Assembly: GCA_002426015.1 (NCBI GenBank)
Contig: DINS01000023.1
Coordinates: 14,171-78,170 of the forward strand
Direction: 5' to 3'
DNA length: 64,000 bases
Source of the DNA: Flavobacteriaceae bacterium UBA5534
GTDB taxonomy: Bacteria > Bacteroidota > Bacteroidia > Flavobacteriales > Flavobacteriaceae
Shown in pieces: positions 9,225 through 20,566 of the stretch. How positions within the stretch are numbered: position 1 is the stretch's first letter; the number at the start of each line of letters is the position of its first letter. The notes under the pieces are model-generated. The model made no database searches, was not told where the DNA came from, and worked only from the letters and a program-made list of their open reading frames with translations. The position numbers and the translations under genes are program-made.

Positions 9225-9832
9225 AACAAATCGCTTTTAGTGGTAAATAAAGTAGTGATGTCTTCGGTTTTTTCGTCAATGTTCCAAGTGTGCATTCCTA
9301 ATTTTGAAGCGCTTTGGGTATTTGCTTCAACATCATCTATAAATAGGGTTTCACTCGATTTGAGGTTATTCTTTTTTAAGACAAACTCATAAATGGCAGC
9401 ATTTGGTTTACGCAAATTAATTTCATGTGAGAGATAAAATGCATCAAAACAATTTCTGAAATCGTCATAAAAAGGAATGTTTTCTTTAACCCATTTAATG
9501 TGTAATTCGTTGGTATTGCTCAATAAAATTAGTTTGTAGTTCTTGTCAGAAGCCAGCTTTTGAATGAATTCTAAACGATGTATTGGGAAATCTAAAAGAA
9601 TGCAATTCCATGCGGCAATAATGTCTTTATCAGATAACTTCGGAAAATTCTCTTGATAGAAATCTATAAATTCTTCAGTAGAAATCAATCCTTCTTCATA
9701 TAAGCAATTAATGGCTATAAGTTCTTCAGGAAAAGTATCCAGTTCAAATAGTTGAAGGGCATTTTTCATGGCACCTTCGCTATCTAAATTAATAAATATG
9801 TTGCCAAAGTCGAATATAATGGTTTTAATCAT
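9221..9832 (-). CDS. HAD superfamily phosphatase (subfamily IA, YihX-like)
   Basis: This 203-residue HAD hydrolase carries motif I FDFGN (nucleophile Asp8, in the DxGN form seen in YihX-like members), motif II LLSNTNELH, a conserved Lys in LRKPNAAIYEFVL, and motif IV FIDDVEANTQSA. A helical cap lies between motifs I and II. These enzymes dephosphorylate small sugar phosphates. Because ribD overlaps it upstream by 8 bp, it could supply the missing riboflavin-pathway phosphatase step (removal of phosphate from the pyrimidine intermediate). That role is inferred, not shown. Confidence 0.85.
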   Translation of the reverse strand: MIKTIIFDFGNIFINLDSEGAMKNALQLFELDTFPEELIAINCLYEEGLISTEEFIDFYQENFPKLSDKDIIAAWNCILLDFPIHRLEFIQKLASDKNYKLILLSNTNELHIKWVKENIPFYDDFRNCFDAFYLSHEINLRKPNAAIYEFVLKKNNLKSSETLFIDDVEANTQSASKLGMHTWNIDEKTEDITTLFTTKSDLF

Positions 9833-10835
9833 TGCTATAAATTTTAAGAATATCAGCTTGAATACAACTCTCAGAAACCATTTTGCCTGTAAATTTCGGA
9901 GCTTTCACACCTTTACCAAAATTGATGTTTCCTGTAAAAATACGAGCTTCATCCCAAAGGTTTTCATCAATAAAGGATTGTAGCGTTTTTGTTCCACCTT
10001 CAATTATTACCGAATTGATGTCATTTTGAAAAAGAACATCACAGATTTGTTTGGCAATTGGTTGTTCAAAATTGATATTTTCTTTTGAAATCACAATGGT
10101 TTTAGCATCATCACTAAAAACTTGAAAGTCTTTGGAAAGCTTCAAGTCTCTATCAATAACAATTCTAACAGGATTCTTTCCTGTCCAATCCCTAACGGTT
10201 AAACTTGGGTTGTCTTGTTTCACTGTATTGGTTCCAACTAAAATTGCCATTTCTTCGGTTCGCCATTTATGAACCAATTGTCTGGATAGTTTGTTGGTAA
10301 CCCAAACAGGTTGTTGTAGGTCTTTCGTTTTTGGAGCAATGAAGCCATCTGCAGTTTTTGCCCATTTTAGTATAATATAAGGACGCTTTTTGTTGTGAAA
10401 CGTAAAAAAACGTTTGTTATGTTGTTTGCACTCGTCTTCCAAAACACCAACAATAACCTTACATCCAGCCGCTTTTAGTTTTTCTATGCCTTTGCCAGCA
10501 ACTTTGCTGTGTGTGTCGATAGTTCCAATGACAACGTTAGGAATTTGATATTTGACAATTGCATCAGCACAAGGCGGTGTTTTTCCAAAATGGGAACAAG
10601 GTTCTAGTGTTACATATAGCGTTGCTTCTTTTAAAAGAGATGTATCTGCAACAGAATTAATAGCGTTCACTTCCGCATGATTGCCACCAAAGGGACTTGT
10701 AAATCCTTCGCCTATAATTTTGTTGTCGTTTACAATAACGCAACCAACCATTGGGTTTGGTGCAGTTGTTCCCAGTCCGTTTTTGGCAATTTCAATACAG
10801 CGTTTTATGTAATTTTCATGTATCTTCACAGCCAC
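9825..10835 (-). CDS. ribD: Bifunctional riboflavin biosynthesis deaminase/reductase RibD
   Basis: RibD deaminates and then reduces the pyrimidine intermediate of riboflavin synthesis. The 336-residue protein has an N-terminal deaminase domain (zinc ligands in HAE at 53-55 and PCSHFGKTPPC at 79-89) and a C-terminal DHFR-like reductase (LKWAKTADGFIA, VGTNTVKQDNPSLTVR, IIEGGTKTLQSFI). The start is a GTG at 10835; a second in-frame GTG two codons later is also possible, and no ATG fits. It heads the operon ribD-HAD-EamA-yigZ and is only 17 bp from the divergent GTG of the acetyltransferase. Confidence 0.95.
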   Translation of the reverse strand: MAVKIHENYIKRCIEIAKNGLGTTAPNPMVGCVIVNDNKIIGEGFTSPFGGNHAEVNAINSVADTSLLKEATLYVTLEPCSHFGKTPPCADAIVKYQIPNVVIGTIDTHSKVAGKGIEKLKAAGCKVIVGVLEDECKQHNKRFFTFHNKKRPYIILKWAKTADGFIAPKTKDLQQPVWVTNKLSRQLVHKWRTEEMAILVGTNTVKQDNPSLTVRDWTGKNPVRIVIDRDLKLSKDFQVFSDDAKTIVISKENINFEQPIAKQICDVLFQNDINSVIIEGGTKTLQSFIDENLWDEARIFTGNINFGKGVKAPKFTGKMVSESCIQADILKIYSND

Positions 10836-10852
10836 AAAAATAAGATTTAAAA

Positions 10853-11344
10853 GTGAGTAAAGATAATATCGTCATAAGAGAAATTCGTAAGGAAGACAAT
10901 GAGCAAATTGCAAAAGTCATACGTTCGGTGTTGATCGATTTTGGAGTGCCTAAAGTTGGTACAGCGTATGCAGATACTTCGTTAGATTGTATGACTGAAA
11001 CCTATAGCAAAGACAAATCTGCCTATTTTGTGGTAGATGATAACGGAAAAATCATTGGTGGTTGTGGTGTTGCCCAACTCGATAATTTTGATGGCAATGT
11101 TTGTGAGCTCCAAAAAATGTATTTTTTACCGGAAGCAAGAGGTAAAGGTTTGGGAACTGCGATGATGGATATGTGTTTAAACAAAGCCAAATCTTTCGGT
11201 TTTGAGAAATGTTATCTCGAAACGATGCCTTATATGACTGATGCCAAAAAGCTTTATGCTAAAGTTGGTTTTGAATCTTTAGGTGGACCACTTGGTGACA
11301 CTGGACATTATTCTTGCAATGTTTGGATGATTAAAACGTTATGA
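10853..11344 (+). CDS. GNAT family N-acetyltransferase
   Basis: This 163-residue protein has a complete GNAT fold. The acetyl-CoA pyrophosphate loop is seen in KMYFLPEARGKGLGTAMM (RGKGLG), followed by KCYLETMPYM and AKKLYAKVGFESLGG. A GTG start at 10853 is required because the first strand (IVIREIRKEDNEQ) begins at once and no ATG lies upstream in frame. The substrate is unknown. Its stop overlaps prmC by 4 bp, so the two are translationally coupled. Confidence 0.88.
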   Translation: MSKDNIVIREIRKEDNEQIAKVIRSVLIDFGVPKVGTAYADTSLDCMTETYSKDKSAYFVVDDNGKIIGGCGVAQLDNFDGNVCELQKMYFLPEARGKGLGTAMMDMCLNKAKSFGFEKCYLETMPYMTDAKKLYAKVGFESLGGPLGDTGHYSCNVWMIKTL

Positions 11345-12198
11345 TTTTAAAAGAAATCAATACTATTTTTCACAACGAATTGGATGCTATGTATGGCGTT
11401 AATGAGGTGGATAGTTTTTTCAATATCCTGATCGATTTTTATCTAAAGTTGAATCGAATCACCTTAGTACTGCAGCCAAATTATGAAATAACCAAAGAAG
11501 AAGAGCAACCATTGTTTGAAGCATTGAGTCGATTGAAATTGAATGAACCCATTCAATACATTATTGGCGAAACTGAATTTTTTCGGTTGCCTCTTAAAGT
11601 AAACAAGCACACCTTAATTCCGAGACCTGAAACAGAAGAATTAGTACAATTTATTATTGACACTGTCACTTCGAGCGAAGTCGAGAAACCAATAAAGATT
11701 TTGGATATAGGTACAGGAAGTGGTTGTATTGCTATTTCGCTTGCAAAACATCTACCAAATGCGAGAGTGTCTGCTTTTGATATTTCAAAGGAAGCGATTA
11801 ATGTTGCTAAAGAAAATGCAGAGTTAAACAAAGTAGAAGTTGACTTTTTTGAGGTAGATATTTTAAACCAAGACCGTTGGGATAATAAATTTGACATCAT
11901 AGTGTCCAATCCGCCTTATGTGAGACAGCTCGAAAAATCTGAAATGAAGGCTAACGTTCTCAACCACGAACCAGAATTGGCCTTGTTTGTTGAGGACGAT
12001 AACCCACTTGTTTTTTATAAAGCCATTACAAAATTCGCGATGCAACATTTAGAGAAAGATGGCCAGCTCTATTTTGAAATCAATCAATATTTAGGTAACG
12101 ATATGATACAATTGATGGAAGAACACAGTTTTAGCAACATCAAATTAAATAAGGATTTGTTTGGAAATGACAGGATGATAAAAGGGATTAGGCCTTAA
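11341..12198 (+). CDS. prmC: Peptide chain release factor N5-glutamine methyltransferase PrmC
   Basis: PrmC (HemK) methylates the Gln of the GGQ motif in release factors RF1 and RF2. The 285-residue protein has the helical N-terminal domain, the SAM-binding motif ILDIGTGSGCIAISLA, and the catalytic SNPPYV motif that places the target glutamine. The segments LIPRPETEELV and HEPELALF are also typical. Length is normal. It is coupled to the GNAT gene by an ATGA overlap and its 3' end overlaps the convergent mannosidase gene by 11 bp. Confidence 0.95.
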   Translation: MILKEINTIFHNELDAMYGVNEVDSFFNILIDFYLKLNRITLVLQPNYEITKEEEQPLFEALSRLKLNEPIQYIIGETEFFRLPLKVNKHTLIPRPETEELVQFIIDTVTSSEVEKPIKILDIGTGSGCIAISLAKHLPNARVSAFDISKEAINVAKENAELNKVEVDFFEVDILNQDRWDNKFDIIVSNPPYVRQLEKSEMKANVLNHEPELALFVEDDNPLVFYKAITKFAMQHLEKDGQLYFEINQYLGNDMIQLMEEHSFSNIKLNKDLFGNDRMIKGIRP

Positions 12199-14689
12199 AA
12201 TTTCCATCTACAAACATATTCAACGTTTTTATATTCAAGTCGTCAATGTTACCGGCTTCCGTTTTAAACTCAATCTTCACAGGTTGATTTGGCATCAAAT
12301 CGAAAAAGTTGTCGCTAAAATGACCTTTGGCATCTGTAAATAGAAACACATCTTTTTGAAGCGTATTACTTTTTAATTCAATAGTAAAACCTTCTTTTGT
12401 TTTCATAATTTCTTTCGTTATAGAACCCGTTTCCAAAGCTAAATCTTTTGGTTTTACTAAATAGAAATAGCTTATTTCATCTTCAAACTGTGAGACGACA
12501 ACAATATCTTTTCGGTTGATTTTGATGCTTTTCAAATCCAAATCGTGATAAACAGCACTGCTATTTTTGGCGACTTCGATCGTTTTTGAATGTGACCATA
12601 GTGTGTTGCCTTTAAAATCTTTTAATTGTATTGATAAAACACCCTTTTTTTGTTGCCATTCGTCATTGACGATGTACGTTTTTAAAGTATCATTTTCGAT
12701 TCTTGGAGATATAAGTACATTCTCAAATGAACGCTTCGATTTATAGTGCAAAGCTTTCCAATTGCCAAAAAAGTCAATACTCGACCACGAAATCACAGGC
12801 CAACAATCGTTGAGTTGCCAATAGAGGGTTCCCATATTGTAAGGTTTGGCTCGTCGTTGGGCTTCTAAACCTTTTGTAATTCCGTAAGCTTGTAGCAACT
12901 GACTCATATATACATAATCTTCATTTTCTGTCGGAATTGGAAAATCGCGCTTCATGTACGTGCCAATCAATTCAAATCCTCTTGCGTGTTTTTGATGCGT
13001 TTTAAAATCATCAGAAAAAATATCCAGACTATCACTTTGAAGACTATATTTTATCGCCTCATAACTCGGAAAGGACTGAAACCCAAATTCGCTCATAAAA
13101 CGCGGTACATTATCTTCCAAATGTTCAAAAGGGTAGGCGTCGTGCCAAATAAACCAATCGTGCGCATCACCTTCGGTCTTATGTAGTGGATTTCCACGAC
13201 CATAACGAGGCGAGCTTTCCCAATAGGAGATATTGTCAGTCATTTCTTCAACCACTTTTGGTAAGATATAATCAAAAACCTTGAGGTAATTGGCCCAGAT
13301 TTCTTCCTTTTGAGATTGGGTTTTATCGAGTTGCCAACCCCATCGATCCCAGCCTTCGGCATTTTCATTATTGCCACACCACAAGGCAATCGAGGCATGA
13401 TTGCGTAAGCGTTTGACATTGTCAACGGCTTCTTGGGTAATATTGTCCAAAAAAGCTTGGTCGCCAGGATACATTGCACAGGCGAACATAAAGTCTTGCC
13501 AAACCATGATCCCTTTTTCATCACATAGATCATAGAAGATGTCAGTCTCATAAATACCACCTCCCCAAACACGAATCATATTCATATTGGCATCTTTGAC
13601 ATCATTTAAAATACGTTCATAATGAGCATCTGTGACCAAATTCTGCATACTATGTTGAGGTATGTAGTTGGCGCCTTTCATATAAACAGGGACTCCGTTG
13701 ACCTCAAAGAAAAAGGTTTCGCCAATCTCATCTTTTTCAGTAACGAGTTTGACGGTTCGCAGTCCTTTTTTTAAGCTATAATTAGCTAACACCTGATTAT
13801 CTTGTTTGATAACGAATTCTAAATCATATTGATACGGATTGCCTAAATTGTGAGGCCACCAACGTTTTGGACTTTTTATTTCGAAATGGATTTTATAATC
13901 GGTATAGGACGTGTCATTTTTAATTTGAATGGAATGATTAAATTCATTATTTACAAGAACTTCTATCGAAAAAGGGCCTCTAATCGAATTTTGAATTTCT
14001 AAATCGGCAGATAGTTTTGCGATATCATCATTAAGGTCTAATTGCTTGATAAAAACATCGTCAATTTTGGTTTCATTCCAAAAATTAAGCGTGATGGGTT
14101 TCCAAATACCTGCTGTATTGAGCTTAATTCCCCAATCCCAACCATACTGAAACTGTGCTTTTCTGGTAAACACACGATTACCTTCTGGCAAGGTGTAGGA
14201 AAGTTTTTCCTTTTCTGGGATTTCGTAGGTTGAGGGTTTTGAAAATTCAATCCGCAAGTTGTTTTCAGCTTTCAATAACGACTTGACATCTATAGTCCAA
14301 GTTCTAAAGGCATTGTTGGCATCCAAAATAAGGCTGTCGTTCAAAAATACTTTGGCGTACGTATCCAAACCTTCAAAGTTAAGAGTGCTATGTTGGTATA
14401 GAAGTGTGGATTCCAACAGATTGAAAGTGGTTTTATAAACCCAATCGGTTTCAGAAATCCATTGTAAGCTATCCTCATTGTTTTTGATGAAAGGATGTTC
14501 AATAAGATTATTGTCCAACAAATCAGAATGCACATTGCCAGGAACAGTCGCTTTAGACCACACCGAATCATTTGCCTTTGAAAACGTCCAATTTGTATGT
14601 AGTGTCAAGGTTTTTGGAGTCATAGTTTGCTTTTTTTCGCAATTGAATAAGGTACTTAACAACAAAAGGCATATCAATTTATTTCTCAT
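12188..14689 (-). CDS. Beta-mannosidase, GH2 family lipoprotein
   Basis: This 833-residue GH2 enzyme has a lipoprotein signal with lipobox LFNC at about residues 14-17, so it is probably membrane-anchored in the periplasm or at the surface. Domain order is the sugar-binding jelly roll (WTFSKANDSVWSKATVPGNVHSDL), an immunoglobulin-like domain, and a TIM barrel. The barrel has acid/base NE in WCGNNENAE (about residue 439) and the nucleophile in FMSEFGFQS (about residue 532). MKGANYIP and TLYWQLNDCWP are characteristic of beta-mannosidases. It overlaps cutC by 11 bp. With the upstream hexosaminidase it would trim mannose and GlcNAc, as from N-glycans. Confidence 0.92.
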   Translation of the reverse strand: MRNKLICLLLLSTLFNCEKKQTMTPKTLTLHTNWTFSKANDSVWSKATVPGNVHSDLLDNNLIEHPFIKNNEDSLQWISETDWVYKTTFNLLESTLLYQHSTLNFEGLDTYAKVFLNDSLILDANNAFRTWTIDVKSLLKAENNLRIEFSKPSTYEIPEKEKLSYTLPEGNRVFTRKAQFQYGWDWGIKLNTAGIWKPITLNFWNETKIDDVFIKQLDLNDDIAKLSADLEIQNSIRGPFSIEVLVNNEFNHSIQIKNDTSYTDYKIHFEIKSPKRWWPHNLGNPYQYDLEFVIKQDNQVLANYSLKKGLRTVKLVTEKDEIGETFFFEVNGVPVYMKGANYIPQHSMQNLVTDAHYERILNDVKDANMNMIRVWGGGIYETDIFYDLCDEKGIMVWQDFMFACAMYPGDQAFLDNITQEAVDNVKRLRNHASIALWCGNNENAEGWDRWGWQLDKTQSQKEEIWANYLKVFDYILPKVVEEMTDNISYWESSPRYGRGNPLHKTEGDAHDWFIWHDAYPFEHLEDNVPRFMSEFGFQSFPSYEAIKYSLQSDSLDIFSDDFKTHQKHARGFELIGTYMKRDFPIPTENEDYVYMSQLLQAYGITKGLEAQRRAKPYNMGTLYWQLNDCWPVISWSSIDFFGNWKALHYKSKRSFENVLISPRIENDTLKTYIVNDEWQQKKGVLSIQLKDFKGNTLWSHSKTIEVAKNSSAVYHDLDLKSIKINRKDIVVVSQFEDEISYFYLVKPKDLALETGSITKEIMKTKEGFTIELKSNTLQKDVFLFTDAKGHFSDNFFDLMPNQPVKIEFKTEAGNIDDLNIKTLNMFVDGNFKA

Positions 14690-15410
14690 CCTTTAGCTTA
14701 TTAAGTATGTTTTTGATGGTTTCATAATCAGATTCTATGCCAATTGTTTCATTGAAAAATTTTGGACTGTTCATTGAGATTATTGGTTCTATGTTGGTAT
14801 TGGTGATTTTTGAGGCAGATGTATGAATTTCTGTAAATCCTGAATCTTTAAAAATAGCGACATTATTTGTATTTACGCCACTTCCTGGAAGTATTGTAAT
14901 TCTGTTGTTTGCTTTTTTATGAAGTTCATTCAATAGTTTCAGACCTTTTTCTGCAGTAGGCTCTTGACCTGAAGTTAAAATTCTATCTACTTTTAATTGA
15001 ATAAGAGTTTCCATAGCTTCCAAAGGATTTGGTGTCCAATCGAAGGCACGATGAAAGGTAAATGCTAAAGGTTTTGAAAACTCTACGAGTTCTTTGGTGC
15101 GTTGCGCGTCAATTGTATAATCTGGATTTAAAACACCAGACACAATTCCAGAGCAACCCAAATCTTTATAAAGTTGAATGTCACGCTTCATGACCTCAAA
15201 CTCGTCATTAGTGTAAGTAAAGTTGCCACTACGAGGTCTAATCAATACAAATACAGGAATTTTTAAATCGTTCATCACTTGTCGAACCAGCCCATAACTT
15301 GGCGTCAATCCACCAACAGCCAATTCGCAGCACAATTCAATGCGATGCGCTCCAGCATTTTGAGCGTTGATAGCCGATTGGTAATTAGGCGCACAGATTT
15401 CTAACAGCAT
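14679..15410 (-). CDS. cutC: CutC family TIM-barrel protein
   Basis: This 243-residue protein is a full-length CutC family member: MLLEICAPNYQSAINAQNAG at the N terminus, RIELCCELAVGGLTPSYG, VFVLIRPRSGNF, FHRAFDW and ILTSGQEPTAEKGL. CutC was named for copper tolerance in E. coli, but its biochemical role is disputed. Here it is sandwiched, with overlap or near-abutment, between two exo-glycosidases and has no signal peptide. That context suggests cytoplasmic carbohydrate metabolism rather than copper handling; this is inference from neighbourhood only. Confidence 0.92.
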   Translation of the reverse strand: MLLEICAPNYQSAINAQNAGAHRIELCCELAVGGLTPSYGLVRQVMNDLKIPVFVLIRPRSGNFTYTNDEFEVMKRDIQLYKDLGCSGIVSGVLNPDYTIDAQRTKELVEFSKPLAFTFHRAFDWTPNPLEAMETLIQLKVDRILTSGQEPTAEKGLKLLNELHKKANNRITILPGSGVNTNNVAIFKDSGFTEIHTSASKITNTNIEPIISMNSPKFFNETIGIESDYETIKNILNKLKDEK

Positions 15411-15411
15411 A

Positions 15412-17691
15412 TTAGTTGATTATAATTTCATCGATGAATGTCCATGCTTTATGACCTGCACCTTGGTTGCCTTCTGGAATGGTTCCATAGTTTGGGATTT
15501 TTATTATAATGTATCTTGTTTTAGTGATTTCGTCGAATACTTTAGCATTGTTTAGCTTGACATACCGCAAATTTTTATCAACGTAACCAGAAGTTTCAAC
15601 CTTCTGTTTTTCTCGAGTGTCATATTTAATAGTTAGATAATTTGGAACATAAATCCATTGCCCAGGAGCATGATAAAAACGTGTTTCAATGGAGTAAACA
15701 TCCATTTCTTCTCCCAAATCAATAGTAATTTTTAAATCATCTCCCCAAAACCCAAGCCATTCTTTGTCGCCATATCTCGTATCGCTTCCAGAAATACCGT
15801 TGACCAAACCTTCAATTCCACTTCCAGAATAGGCTTTGTTTGGCTCCACATTGATGGTTATTTTTTTGCCAACTGCTTTGTGGTAATTAATTGTCTGTGT
15901 AAACGTTGCACCTAATTGCCTTTCTGAATTAAAAACAGCTGCTTTTATCGAAGTGTTTTTAGTTATTGGAATTGGTTTTGAATATACGTCTGATGTCAAT
16001 ATTGGTTCAGAACCATCTAATGTAAATCGAATCGTTTTGTCTTTAGTTAAGGTTTTTAATTCGTAACCTTCTGCTATTAAATTGCCTTCAATTTTGAATA
16101 AATGGTTAGCATAATTGATATCCAAACCGTCCAATCGTTTATGAAAGTTCTCTAATCGAGATACAAAATCAGCGTAGTTTTTGTGTTCTGGTTTTGACCA
16201 TACGACTTCGCTCATCGCAATTATACGAGGAAACACCATATATTCCACTTGTTTTTCGTTTGGGATATATTCTGTCCAAAGATTGCCTTGTGCACCCAAA
16301 ATGTATTGAGATTCTTCTTTCGTCAATCCATCAGGAATTGGATTAAAACCATACACTTTTTCCAAAGGTAAATAGCCTCCAATGGCCAATGGTTCGTTAT
16401 CATTAACAGATTGGTAATAGTCAAAATAGCTATGAGACGTAGGTGTCATAATTACATTATGTTGTTGTTTTGCGGCTTCCACAGCGCCTTCGGTGCCTCG
16501 CCAAGACATAACCGTTGCGTTTGGAGCCAAACCACCTTCGAGAATTTCGTCCCAACCAATAATCTGTTTGCCTTTGGAGTTGAGGTATGTTTCTATGCGA
16601 GTGATAAAGTAATTCTGAAGCTCGTGTTCGTCTTTTAAACCTTCCGTTTTCATTCTTTCTTGACACACCTTACAAGCTTTCCAATGCGTTTTTGGCGCTT
16701 CATCACCACCAATATGAATGTACTCGCTTGGAAAAAGAGCCACAACTTCATCCAATACACCTTCTAAAAACTGAAAGGTTTCTTCTTTCGTACAAAAAAC
16801 ATCTTCAAAAACACCCCATTTTGTGGCAACTTCAATATCATTTCCTGTACAACCCAATTCTGGATAGGCAGCAATAGCAGCTTGCGCATGTCCAGGCATT
16901 TCTATTTCTGGGATGATAGTGACGTGACGGGTTTTTGCGTAAGCAACTACCTCTTTAATTTGTTCTTGCGTGTAAAAGCCACCATAAGGTGTTTTGTCAA
17001 ACTCTTGCGGCGTTGAGTTGTAGTGTCCTATTAATGTTTCCTTACGAAATGCAGCAATCTCTTGAAGTTTTGGATATTTTTTAATTTCGATGCGCCACCC
17101 TTGGTCGTCGGTCAAATGCCAATGAAACGTATTCATTTTTAATAGTGCCAATGCATCGATATAACTCTTGATAAAGTCAATAGAAAAAAAATGGCGAGCG
17201 ACATCCAAATGCATACCTCTATACTTAAATTGTGGTGCGTCTTCAATCGATGCGCAAGGAATTCTCAAAGTATCTTCAGTAAATGTTCCATTTTCGAATG
17301 TAGAAGGCAATAGTTGTCTTAGAGATTGAACAGCATAAAAAGCACCTTGGTCTGTTTTGGCTTTAATTTCGATGCGATTTGGTAGAATATTCAGCGTATA
17401 ACCTTCAGGATTTGTAATGGATTCATCTTTAATAAATGAAATGGTATTATTGTTTTGAAGTCGAATATTGCTTCCTTTTTCAATGAATGATTTCAAGAAT
17501 TCGGCCGAAATTTTAAATTCAGGATCATAAGTAATGCCTGTTGAATTGCTTAAAGTAAAACCACCTTTGTTAAATTGATGCTTCGAAGGCTCTGGGATGA
17601 TTTGAGTCTTTGTATAAGGAATTTGAACCTGTTGACAAGTGTATAAAAAACTGATAAAAACAAAAAGGCACGCTATGTTCTTGAATGGCAT
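15412..17691 (-). CDS. Beta-N-acetylhexosaminidase, GH20 family lipoprotein
   Basis: This 759-residue exo-hexosaminidase has a lipoprotein signal with lipobox LYTC (about residues 16-19). An alpha/beta GH20b domain precedes the catalytic barrel, which carries FHWHLTDDQGWRIEI, PEIEMPGHAQAA and the catalytic pair in HIGGDEAPK (about residues 328-329). After the barrel there is a chitobiase-type domain (RFTLDGSEPILTSDVYSKPI) and a C-terminal discoidin-like domain. It removes terminal GlcNAc or GalNAc from glycans or chitin oligomers. It is the first gene of the operon GH20-cutC-GH2; the stop is 1 bp from the cutC ATG. Confidence 0.94.
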   Translation of the reverse strand: MPFKNIACLFVFISFLYTCQQVQIPYTKTQIIPEPSKHQFNKGGFTLSNSTGITYDPEFKISAEFLKSFIEKGSNIRLQNNNTISFIKDESITNPEGYTLNILPNRIEIKAKTDQGAFYAVQSLRQLLPSTFENGTFTEDTLRIPCASIEDAPQFKYRGMHLDVARHFFSIDFIKSYIDALALLKMNTFHWHLTDDQGWRIEIKKYPKLQEIAAFRKETLIGHYNSTPQEFDKTPYGGFYTQEQIKEVVAYAKTRHVTIIPEIEMPGHAQAAIAAYPELGCTGNDIEVATKWGVFEDVFCTKEETFQFLEGVLDEVVALFPSEYIHIGGDEAPKTHWKACKVCQERMKTEGLKDEHELQNYFITRIETYLNSKGKQIIGWDEILEGGLAPNATVMSWRGTEGAVEAAKQQHNVIMTPTSHSYFDYYQSVNDNEPLAIGGYLPLEKVYGFNPIPDGLTKEESQYILGAQGNLWTEYIPNEKQVEYMVFPRIIAMSEVVWSKPEHKNYADFVSRLENFHKRLDGLDINYANHLFKIEGNLIAEGYELKTLTKDKTIRFTLDGSEPILTSDVYSKPIPITKNTSIKAAVFNSERQLGATFTQTINYHKAVGKKITINVEPNKAYSGSGIEGLVNGISGSDTRYGDKEWLGFWGDDLKITIDLGEEMDVYSIETRFYHAPGQWIYVPNYLTIKYDTREKQKVETSGYVDKNLRYVKLNNAKVFDEITKTRYIIIKIPNYGTIPEGNQGAGHKAWTFIDEIIIN

Positions 17692-17724
17692 TTTAGTATA
17701 TTAGAAGCCTTAAATATAAGCTAA

Positions 17725-19746
<2,022 letters not shown>

Positions 19747-19812
19747 AAACTTACAAAAAAGATAATTTCATCGATTAAATGCATTTTTATTCGTTTAATT
19801 GTAAATATTATT

Positions 19813-19820
19813 TATATTTG
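19813..19820 (+). promoter_or_regulatory. -7 box (TATATTTG) before membrane protein gene
   Basis: An exact TAnnTTTG match 23 nt before the ATG at 19844. No TTG is seen at the expected -33 distance. It suggests the gene is transcribed separately from ligA. Confidence 0.5.
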
Positions 19821-19843
19821 TCTCTTTAATTGATAATTGCCCC

Positions 19844-20566
19844 ATGCAAATCAAAAGAGTACTAATTATAGTTTTGATCCTATTGAGTGTTGTGTTTATA
19901 GGACTACAATTTACCCAACATGAAGCACAAGCTGATGGTGTAGAGGCACTGTTGTTCGTTTTTTTAACAAGCTTGTATTGCTATAAGGTAAAACAACGAC
20001 AAGTTTTTTTCTTTTTGTTTTTGCTGTTCTTCACTTTAGCTCAAGTTTTAAATTTTGCATCCTACTATATAAATTATAAGTTTGATGCTGAAGGTTTCTA
20101 TTCTTATTATCTTATCAATAGTGTCTATATATTGGCTTATTTATTTCTTATCATCAGAATTTTGAGCAATATGAATCTAAAGGAAGTGATTATGAAATTT
20201 CCTTTTCATATTGTTGTGCTTTTAATTTTGGATGTTTTTTGTGTTACAATTATTACAGGAACAACAGAAAATCTATTGACAAAAAGCGAATATTCTATGG
20301 AATATGTTTACAACACTATCATCATGATTTTGCTTACAGTTGCTTTAATGAACTACATAAGTAAGGATGATAAAAAGTCGATGAATCTCCTGCTTGGCTC
20401 TATTTTTATTGTGTTTTCTGAAATCATTCAGTTAGCATATTTCTATATTTCTGACATTAACTCATTGAATGTATTATGTTCATTGTTTTTGATCATTGCT
20501 TTTGTGTTTTTCTATCTCCAGTCCAGAATACCATTCGATAACAAAAAGGAATTAATAACTACCTAA
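19844..20566 (+). CDS. Hypothetical multi-pass membrane protein (paralogue 1)
   Basis: This 240-residue protein has about eight hydrophobic helices separated by short loops; loop residues include a KVKQRQ basic turn near residue 47 and SKDDKKSMNLLL near residue 178. Helix order and several short segments match the protein at 21101-21901: YVYN...ALMNYISKDDKKS here against LIYIL...VYLNKETSQS there, both followed by a helix starting about 10 residues later with FSE or FSD. A distant relationship to YhhN/lysoplasmalogenase-type proteins is possible but unproven. It overlaps the broken DoxX gene tail-to-tail by 15 bp. Confidence 0.6.
   Translation: MQIKRVLIIVLILLSVVFIGLQFTQHEAQADGVEALLFVFLTSLYCYKVKQRQVFFFLFLLFFTLAQVLNFASYYINYKFDAEGFYSYYLINSVYILAYLFLIIRILSNMNLKEVIMKFPFHIVVLLILDVFCVTIITGTTENLLTKSEYSMEYVYNTIIMILLTVALMNYISKDDKKSMNLLLGSIFIVFSEIIQLAYFYISDINSLNVLCSLFLIIAFVFFYLQSRIPFDNKKELITT

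Noticed and set aside
12188..17691. Polysaccharide-utilisation locus
   Set aside because: There is no SusC/SusD pair or dedicated regulator next to the glycosidases.
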